Below the pieces are notes generated by a model. It worked only from the letters and a program-made list of their open reading frames with translations, was not told the origin of the DNA and did no database searches. Position numbers and translations under genes: made by a program. Below are positions 6,267-11,288 of a DNA stretch of 11,288 nt, in pieces. The DNA is from Bacillota bacterium. GTDB lineage: Bacteria; Bacillota; Clostridia; Christensenellales; CAG-138. Position 1 is the stretch's first letter. Each line of letters opens with the position of its first letter. The stretch is taken from positions 1-11,288 of the forward strand of contig JAEWWD010000283.1 of assembly GCA_023396535.1 (NCBI GenBank). The letters are read 5' to 3'.

Positions 6267-7550
6267 TTATTCGTACCGTAAAGCTTCGATCGGGTCCAGC
6301 TTGGCGGCCTTGTTGGCCGGGTAATACCCGAAGAACACGCCGATACCCATGGAGAAGCCGACCGCGAGCACGATGGAGCCGATATCCGGTCCTACGGCGC
6401 TGCCTATGAGGGAGCTTCCGACGTACCCCAGCCCGCCTCCCAGCAGCACTCCGAAAAAGCCGCCGATCAGGCAGATGATGGTGCTTTCCACGATGAACTG
6501 TATACGGATGTTGGCGTTTGTCGCGCCCAGCGCCTTGCGCGTGCCTATTTCGCGCGTGCGCTCCGTGACGGATACCAGCATGATGTTCATCACGCCTATG
6601 CCGCCCACCAGCAGCGATATGCCCGCGATGACCGACAACGCCGTGTTGATGGTGCCCATTACGGTGTTGATCTGGTCGATCACGCTTTCCATGCTGGTGG
6701 CCGAGCACTCGTATTCGTCGTTGTTGATGTAGAAGCGGTTGAAGAACGTTTCCAACTGCTTGGCGAACGATTTGCCGTCCACGCCGCCGTTGATCATGAC
6801 CATGAGCCCCTGATAACCGGGGTCGCTGCCCGTAATCCTCTTTGCGACGGATATGGGAATGAACAGGGATGTACTGATATCCTTTTCAGAAGCTATGGCC
6901 ATGCCCATGCCGGCCTGTTCGTATTCGTACACGCCCACGATGCTGAAAGTATAAATTTCCCCGTCCAGAGTAACCTGCAATTCCTGCCCCAGCGCCGCAT
7001 CCATATTGCCGCCGAACATATTGTTCACCAGCTTATCTGATACGATCGCAGTGCTGCGCATGCCGTCGATATCCTGCTCTGATATGGCGCGCCCGCGCAA
7101 TAAATCCACATTGTTGACGGTGAGGTAGGCGTCGCTGACGCCGGTCACGCTGATATTCGCGTATTTATGACCGTCGCGCGTCTGCCCGCTGCCCACGGAT
7201 TCCGTAAGGCTGATATGCGCGATTTCGTTCTGGTAGCGCTGGAGCATGCTGTTTATCATATCGTCGGTGATGAGGCTGTCGGCGCCTATATTCCCGCCGC
7301 CGCCGTATGCGCGGCTGAAGCCTTCGCCCATCATGTCGTCCTGATCCTTTTCCCGTAGGGAGACGCCTATGTTGGAGCCGCCGAACGAGTTCATGGTGTC
7401 GGTGATGACTCCGCTCATACCGTTGCCCACCGTGAGTATGGCGATGACGGAGCCTATGCCTATGATGATGCCCAGCATGGTCAGAAGCGCGCGCATTTTG
7501 TTGGCGCGCAGGCCTTCTATCGCGAGGCGGACGTTTTCCATAATATTCAT
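6267..7550 (-). CDS. MacB/FtsX-type ABC transporter permease
   Basis: The 427-residue protein has the layout of a MacB-like permease without a fused ATPase. It has an N-terminal amphipathic stretch and membrane segment (MRALLTMLGIIIGIGSVIAIL, about 19-39), a large extracytoplasmic MacB-type core domain (about 42-300), then three C-terminal membrane segments (about 303-328, 357-380, 392-412). The FtsX signature TERTREIGTRKALGATN (329-345) and the end KAAKLDPIEALRYE are clear. The ATG at 7550 overlaps the ATPase stop as ATGA, which shows translational coupling. MacB-type permeases do not carry cargo through a channel; they transmit force to an adaptor outside the membrane. With the adaptor and ATPase upstream this forms an exporter of peptides, antimicrobials or other amphiphiles, cargo unknown. 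It is the last gene of the operon and is followed by a terminator. Confidence 0.93.
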   Translation of the reverse strand: MNIMENVRLAIEGLRANKMRALLTMLGIIIGIGSVIAILTVGNGMSGVITDTMNSFGGSNIGVSLREKDQDDMMGEGFSRAYGGGGNIGADSLITDDMINSMLQRYQNEIAHISLTESVGSGQTRDGHKYANISVTGVSDAYLTVNNVDLLRGRAISEQDIDGMRSTAIVSDKLVNNMFGGNMDAALGQELQVTLDGEIYTFSIVGVYEYEQAGMGMAIASEKDISTSLFIPISVAKRITGSDPGYQGLMVMINGGVDGKSFAKQLETFFNRFYINNDEYECSATSMESVIDQINTVMGTINTALSVIAGISLLVGGIGVMNIMLVSVTERTREIGTRKALGATNANIRIQFIVESTIICLIGGFFGVLLGGGLGYVGSSLIGSAVGPDIGSIVLAVGFSMGIGVFFGYYPANKAAKLDPIEALRYE

Positions 7551-8305
7551 TCGTCCACCCCCTGCGCGTCCAGCCAGCCGTCGCGCATGGTCAGCATGCG
7601 CCCCGTTTCACACGCGAGCTTTTCGTTGTGTGTGATGAGCACGACTGTCTTGCCGTGGTCGCGGTTGAGCGTATGGAACAGATCCATGACCAGGCGGCCT
7701 GTTTTGCTATCAAGCGCGCCGGTCGGTTCGTCCGCCAGCAGTATGGCCGGGTCGTTCGCCATGGCGCGGGCGATGGCCACGCGCTGCTTCTGCCCGCCGG
7801 AAAGCTCGTTGGGCTGGTGGTACATGCGGTCCGACATCTCAACAAGGTCCAGCAGCTCTTTTGCGCGCTCCAGACGCTCGCGCTGGGGAAGCCCCGCGTA
7901 CATCATGGGCAGCTCCACGTTCCGAAGGGCGTTGGTGCGGGGGATCAGGTTGAAGTTCTGGAATACGAAGCCCACCTTGCGGTTGCGTATGGCAGAAAGC
8001 TCCGCGTCCTTCGCGCGCTCTATCACCGTGCCGTCCAGCTCATAGCTGCCGGAAGTCGCCCTGTCCAGCGCGCCTATGATGTTCATGAACGTGGACTTGC
8101 CGGAGCCGGACGCGCCGACGATGGAGATAAATTCCCCGCGCCCTACCGTAAGGCTGATGCCATGCAGTATTTCCAGCTCGTTGGGCTCGCCGATATAAAA
8201 CCGCTTGACGATGTCGCGCATGCATATGATGGTGTCCTTGGGCGCTCCCGCCGGGGCCTCCATCGGCGTTTCCATACTATTCGTCAAAGCTTCCAAAGCT
8301 TCCAT
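7547..8305 (-). CDS. MacB/LolD-type ABC transporter ATP-binding protein
   Basis: This 252-residue ATPase powers the exporter. Walker A is GASGSGKST (64-72), the Q-loop Gln is at 116, the ABC signature LSGGQ is at 168-172, Walker B ILLADE at 188-193 with catalytic Glu193, the D-loop ALDS follows, and the switch His is at 226. The spacing and the ADEPTGALDS wording are those of the LolD/MacB group that works with FtsX-type permeases. GGAGG overlaps the end of the adaptor gene and lies five bases before the ATG at 8305. The first ~22 residues (rich in Met, Glu, Ala and Pro) are not conserved in the family, and Met11 or Met15 could be alternative starts. It lies 11 bases after the adaptor stop and overlaps the permease by four bases. 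Confidence 0.95.
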   Translation of the reverse strand: MEALEALTNSMETPMEAPAGAPKDTIICMRDIVKRFYIGEPNELEILHGISLTVGRGEFISIVGASGSGKSTFMNIIGALDRATSGSYELDGTVIERAKDAELSAIRNRKVGFVFQNFNLIPRTNALRNVELPMMYAGLPQRERLERAKELLDLVEMSDRMYHQPNELSGGQKQRVAIARAMANDPAILLADEPTGALDSKTGRLVMDLFHTLNRDHGKTVVLITHNEKLACETGRMLTMRDGWLDAQGVDE

Positions 8306-8316
8306 TGAAACCTCCG

Positions 8317-10326
8317 TCAGCCGCGCGCCGCGGAGAGACCGAAGCGCTGCAGGGCCTGTTCCTGCTCGTCGCTCATGGCGGTGATCTCGCGGCCAATCAG
8401 TGCGCGGAAGTTCCCGGGGTTGGTCAGTATGCGCAGCCCTTCCTCCACGCCGTCGCCTGTGATCACCACGTCGAGATCGTTCTCCAGCCCCTGTGTGACG
8501 GCTATTTCTTTGAGTAAGTATTTCCCGTCGGTTTGCGGTATGGCCGCAAGCACATAGCTCTGGCCGTCTTCCTTCTCGTACAGCGCGTCGAAGGGAACGG
8601 CGATAACGCCGGATTGCTGCTCCACGATATATTTGAGCCGCGCGCTCATGCCTATGCGCAGCCCCGTGTTCTTGTCGAGCACGGAGACCTCCGTATCGAA
8701 CAGCACGTCGCCCGTGGTGTTCGTCTGCCCCTGCGCGTTCTTTTCAGAGGTCGGGGCGATGGTGCTGATTTTGCCGCTGATCACGGTCTCGCCCGTCGCG
8801 TCGGATTTGATGGTGACGGGCATGCCGACCGTCACGTTGCCGATGTCGTACCCGGATACGGAGGTTTTCACGATCAGGTTGCCGACGTCCTCTATCACGA
8901 ACATAAGGCCCGCGCCGTTCGCGCCGACTTTCGCATATACGGCCGTGACGGTGCCGGTCGCGTTGGCCGTCATGCGCGTTTCCTCAAGATCCTCCTGCAT
9001 TTGCGCCAGCTTTAATACGGCGGAATCCGTGTTGCCGTTGATTTCGGCGGAGGAAAGCGCGTTTTTGCTGCTTTGGAGCTGCGTTTTTGCGGATTGCTGC
9101 GCGGCTTCGAGCGAGACGAGCGCGGCGTTGTAATTGTCGCGGGCGGTATCCACGGCGCGCGCGTAATCCGAAAGCGTGGTGTCCGCGTTGTCATACGCCG
9201 CGCTGCGCTGCGCCTTGGCGGTGTCGTACGCGTTCTTTGCGTTGTCGCGCGTAGTCGCGGCGGTATTGAGCGCGGCCTGCTTGGCGGCTACATTCGCCTG
9301 CAGGGAAACATATTCCGCGCTGTTTATATTGCCGCTGGCGATACGAAGCGCCTCTTCCGCGGCATCCACGGCATCCTGCGCGTCCTCATATGCTTGCTGC
9401 GCGTCCTCATAGAATGCTTTGGCGGCTGCGAGGGCGCTCTGGTTTTCCGCAGAGGGTGTCGCGTTGTAAGCCGCTTCAGCAGCCTGATATGCGGCCAGCG
9501 CATTGTTTCGCGTTGCTTCCTTGGCAGCTTCATCTGCCTGAGCAGCGGAAAGCGCTGCTTCTGCTGCGGACGTATCGCCGCCTGTAGCTGGGTAAGCCGC
9601 CAAAGCAGCCTGCGCGGCCTGCAACGCCGATTCTGCCGCTGTGTACGCCGATTTGGCGGCGGTGTAGGTGTTATAGGCCGTATCCACCGCGTTGTCGTAC
9701 TGTATCAGCGTGGCGTTTGTATCGTCGTCCAGGCTCTCCTCATAGTTTTCGTAGGTCCGGATGGCCTTCTGCCAAGCGTCGTAGGTGGCGCGCACGTTGT
9801 TGTCGGCGGAGACGATGCTGGTGTTCAGCCCTTCGTCCAGCGCCTCCCTGGCGGCGTTGTAGTTATCGCGCGCGGTCTTCACCTGCTGCGCCGCGGCTTC
9901 GGCGGATATGCCGGTGGAAAGTTCCTGCGCCTCTATCTGGTCCTCCAGCGCGCTCGCGTCCAGCTCGCACAGGAGGTCGCCTTCCTGCACGACGTCGCCC
10001 ACTTCCACATGTACGGCCTTTACCGGGTAGCTTTGCGTGGAGTAAACGGTGTGGCTGTCCGCGCTTTCCACCGTGCCGGTCGCGCCCACGGTGCTCTCTA
10101 TATCCGACCGGGTCAGCACGACCGTATTGGAAAGAGAGAACATAGACGCCATCTTTTGCGCCTGCAAGGAGCAGTTGACCAACAGCGCGGCGATTACGAC
10201 CAATATAACGCCGAGAATGATCCACTTTCTCCTGCGCTTTTTCTTTTTGGCTGTTGCAGGCGAAGGCGCCTGTTCCTCCTGCTGTTTCCCTTCGGTGCCT
10301 TTTTGAAACAGCGATTTGATGCTCAT
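8317..10326 (-). CDS. HlyD/MacA-like membrane-anchored adaptor with very long Ala-rich coiled coil
   Basis: The 669-residue protein is far longer than the usual ~370-450 of MacA-type adaptors. It has a short polar N-terminus, a basic stop (KKKKRRRK, 27-34), one membrane segment (35-51), then the first half of a barrel-sandwich (lipoyl-like) domain (about 80-123, PVKAVHVEVGDVVQEGDLL). A coiled-coil hairpin spans about 124-450 and is dominated by Ala, Gln, Asp, Asn, Glu and Tyr. The second barrel-sandwich half follows (452-480), then a beta-barrel (481-570) and a membrane-proximal domain (571-645). The likely hairpin turn is near YNATPSAENQS (287-297). Start: GGGGG at 10340-10336, nine bases before the ATG. 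As first gene of the operon it should link the FtsX-type permease to the cell surface. There is no outer-membrane TolC gene in view. Cys52 after the membrane segment lacks a proper lipobox (LVNC), so it is read as a membrane anchor and not a lipoprotein. Confidence 0.9.
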   Translation of the reverse strand: MSIKSLFQKGTEGKQQEEQAPSPATAKKKKRRRKWIILGVILVVIAALLVNCSLQAQKMASMFSLSNTVVLTRSDIESTVGATGTVESADSHTVYSTQSYPVKAVHVEVGDVVQEGDLLCELDASALEDQIEAQELSTGISAEAAAQQVKTARDNYNAAREALDEGLNTSIVSADNNVRATYDAWQKAIRTYENYEESLDDDTNATLIQYDNAVDTAYNTYTAAKSAYTAAESALQAAQAALAAYPATGGDTSAAEAALSAAQADEAAKEATRNNALAAYQAAEAAYNATPSAENQSALAAAKAFYEDAQQAYEDAQDAVDAAEEALRIASGNINSAEYVSLQANVAAKQAALNTAATTRDNAKNAYDTAKAQRSAAYDNADTTLSDYARAVDTARDNYNAALVSLEAAQQSAKTQLQSSKNALSSAEINGNTDSAVLKLAQMQEDLEETRMTANATGTVTAVYAKVGANGAGLMFVIEDVGNLIVKTSVSGYDIGNVTVGMPVTIKSDATGETVISGKISTIAPTSEKNAQGQTNTTGDVLFDTEVSVLDKNTGLRIGMSARLKYIVEQQSGVIAVPFDALYEKEDGQSYVLAAIPQTDGKYLLKEIAVTQGLENDLDVVITGDGVEEGLRILTNPGNFRALIGREITAMSDEQEQALQRFGLSAARG

Positions 10327-10367
10327 GTCGATATACCCCCTGAAAAAATGCCCTATAAAACTGTGTC

Positions 10368-10373
10368 AGTATA
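10368..10373 (-). promoter_or_regulatory. Candidate -10 box of the ABC exporter operon
   Basis: TATACT on the minus strand (10373-10368) matches five of six consensus positions and lies about 40 bases before the adaptor start. At 17-base spacing the -35 position would read ATATTC, a poor box, which falls inside the direct repeats just upstream. That pattern suits an activator-dependent promoter. Confidence 0.45.
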
Positions 10374-10384
10374 AAAAATCAAAT

Positions 10385-10414
10385 TGAACGGAATATGAAC
10401 GGAGCATGAAGAGG
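10385..10414. promoter_or_regulatory. Three 11-bp direct repeats, probable response-regulator operator
   Basis: On the plus strand TGAACGGAATA (10385-10395) and TGAACGGAGCA (10396-10406) are tandem copies matching at eight leading bases plus the last base, followed in phase by TGAAGAGG (10407-10414). The 11-base period is one helical turn, typical of OmpR/PhoB-type response-regulator sites, which bind in tandem on one face. The repeats end 11 bases upstream of the candidate -10 box of the exporter operon. No regulator gene lies in the window. Confidence 0.5.
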
Positions 10415-10459
10415 CCGTAGTATTTCCATCAATTTCACCCTAAATCCGGATTGCCCCGC

Positions 10460-10493
10460 TCATTCGCGCGGCCCGTGCTCGTCAAAATCCCAA
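10460..10493 (-). repeat. Second copy of the 3' end of the TtcA-like gene
   Basis: These 34 bases repeat 10523-10559, the last codons and stop of the upstream TtcA-like gene, with one substitution and a three-base deletion. Read on the minus strand in the same frame, they encode WDFDEHGPRE and a TGA, against WDDFDEHGPHE and TGA in the gene. The two stops are 63 bases (21 codons) apart with no other stop between them. The rest of the 196-base gap to the exporter operon holds the operator and promoter noted above and no visible terminator. Confidence 0.85.
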
Positions 10494-10522
10494 CTGGAGT
10501 GCTCATCAGCGGATACAGACCT

Positions 10523-11288
10523 TCATTCGTGCGGCCCGTGCTCGTCAAAATCGTCCCAAAAGCTGTGCAGGCCGTTTTTATCCTTATAACTGACGACGGT
10601 TTCGAGGTTGATATTCTCCACGCTCGCGAATATGTTCTGTTCGATGCGCGGGCTGATTTCGCGGAACTGCCGAATAAGTTTCTTCATCTCCTGGCGCTTG
10701 CCTGTACCTGTATCGTCCGGGGAACAGTATTCCGTAAACCGGCAGGCGCAGCGTATGAATTCGAGGCCGTTGTGTTTTGCCCAGCGCTTGACGTCCGCCT
10801 CCTTGATGAGGTACATGGGGCGGATGAGCTGCATTCCGGGATAATTGGTGCTGTGCAGCTTGGGCATCATGGTGCGCACCTGCCCGCCGTAGAGCATGCT
10901 CATGAGTATGGTTTCGATCACGTCGTCAAAATGGTGGCCGAGCGCGATTTTGTTGCAGCCCAGCTCCTGCGCGTGACGGTACAGGCAGCCGCGCCGCATG
11001 CGCGCGCACATATAGCAGGCGATATCCCCCATATCGGATACCGCGGCAAAAATATCGGACTCCACGATGTGTATGGGGAGGCCGAGAATTTTCGCGTTTT
11101 CCTCCACCTGTCTGCGGTTCTCCTCGTTGTAGCCCGGGTCCATGACCATGTATACGATCTCAAACGGCACGGGGCCGTGCCGCTGCATCTCCTGCAGGCA
11201 TTTGGCCATCAGCATGGAGTCCTTGCCGCCCGATATGCAGGCCGCGATTTTATCGCCGGCCTGTATGAGCTGGTAACGGCCTACGGCG
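10523..11288 (-). CDS. TtcA-family PP-loop ATPase (probable tRNA 2-thiocytidine synthetase), 5' end outside window
   Basis: The frame stays open from the right edge of the window, past the internal ATG at 11215, so 254 residues are visible and the true start lies outside. The PP-loop motif SGGKDS (visible residues 19-24, bases 11233-11216) binds ATP for adenylation. CYMCARMRRGC (91-101) supplies the paired cysteines, GHHFDD (117-122) and LYGGQ follow, and a second cysteine group CACRFTEYC is at 180-188. TtcA enzymes use such cysteines to hold an iron-sulfur cluster and thiolate C32 of certain tRNAs, with sulfur from a cysteine desulfurase. The second cysteine motif differs from the CxxC of E. 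coli TtcA, so the RNA target may differ. The C-terminus ends with an acidic DDFDEHGPHE tail whose coding bases are repeated downstream. No terminator is visible after it. The gene may be transcribed toward the exporter operon but is separated from it by 196 bases. Confidence 0.88.
   Translation of the reverse strand, partial: AVGRYQLIQAGDKIAACISGGKDSMLMAKCLQEMQRHGPVPFEIVYMVMDPGYNEENRRQVEENAKILGLPIHIVESDIFAAVSDMGDIACYMCARMRRGCLYRHAQELGCNKIALGHHFDDVIETILMSMLYGGQVRTMMPKLHSTNYPGMQLIRPMYLIKEADVKRWAKHNGLEFIRCACRFTEYCSPDDTGTGKRQEMKKLIRQFREISPRIEQNIFASVENINLETVVSYKDKNGLHSFWDDFDEHGPHE

Noticed and set aside
10157..10186. Lipoprotein anchor for the adaptor (Cys52)
   Set aside because: The residues before Cys52 (LVN) do not form a proper lipobox, and the membrane segment reads better as an uncleaved anchor.
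9073..10374. 433-codon plus-strand open frame opposite the adaptor gene
   Set aside because: It is the antisense shadow of an alanine-rich coiled coil; Gly/Arg/Val-rich translation with no ribosome binding site or domain.
10523..10525. TGA of the TtcA-like gene as a selenocysteine codon
   Set aside because: The organism is selenium-linked and the frame is open for 20 codons beyond. However, I see no convincing SECIS-like hairpin just downstream, and the extension simply repeats the gene's own C-terminus.

Overview
This window looks like chromosomal DNA from a GC-rich anaerobic Firmicute, probably in the Clostridia. The evidence is the strong AGGAGG-type ribosome binding sites, short intergenic gaps, and a set of selenium genes typical of clostridia and enterococci. 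The ABC exporter also resembles the MacAB-like exporters of such bacteria. The genes use the ATA isoleucine codon often for such GC-rich DNA (3 of 5 Ile codons in the TusA-like gene, about 5 of 13 in selD). I cannot name the genus. No rRNA, tRNA, CRISPR array, transposase or phage gene is visible, and no gene-free stretch reaches 300 bases.

Left part (1-4520), a selenium block. The 3' end of a yqeB-type maturation gene is followed by selD (selenophosphate synthetase), both on +. A cysteine desulfurase of the type linked to selenium-dependent molybdenum hydroxylases runs on -. Divergent from it is a tight + operon of a YedE-family putative selenium transporter, a stand-alone TusA-like sulfurtransferase and a small DUF3343 (putative Se/S carrier) protein. 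The inferred scheme is: YedE brings in a selenium (or sulfur) species, the desulfurase and the TusA/DUF3343 proteins handle the chalcogen, SelD makes selenophosphate, and YqeB helps mature a selenium-dependent molybdenum hydroxylase encoded outside the window. Neither selA/selB nor a TGA-containing selenoprotein gene is visible here. Two hairpins close the block.

Middle (4530-6242). A FGGY-family sugar kinase lies on -, very likely starting at a TTG codon. Its upstream region is a striking run of five consecutive short palindromes (6042-6181), followed by the terminator of the next operon.

Right part (6267-10414). A three-gene - operon encodes a MacAB-like exporter in the order membrane-anchored adaptor with a very long alanine-rich coiled coil, ATPase, permease. 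The genes are coupled by a 4-base overlap and an 11-base gap. Three 11-bp direct repeats just upstream of its likely -10 box look like a response-regulator operator.

Right edge (10460-11288). A PP-loop ATPase of the TtcA (tRNA 2-thiocytidine) family on - runs off the window. The last ~37 bases of this gene, stop codon included, occur a second time 63 bases downstream in the same reading frame.

Most of the window is recognisable biology. The observations most worth a second look are the split YedF-like pair (TusA + DUF3343), the hairpin cassette, the duplicated 3' end of the TtcA-like gene, and the direct-repeat operator with the oversized adaptor.
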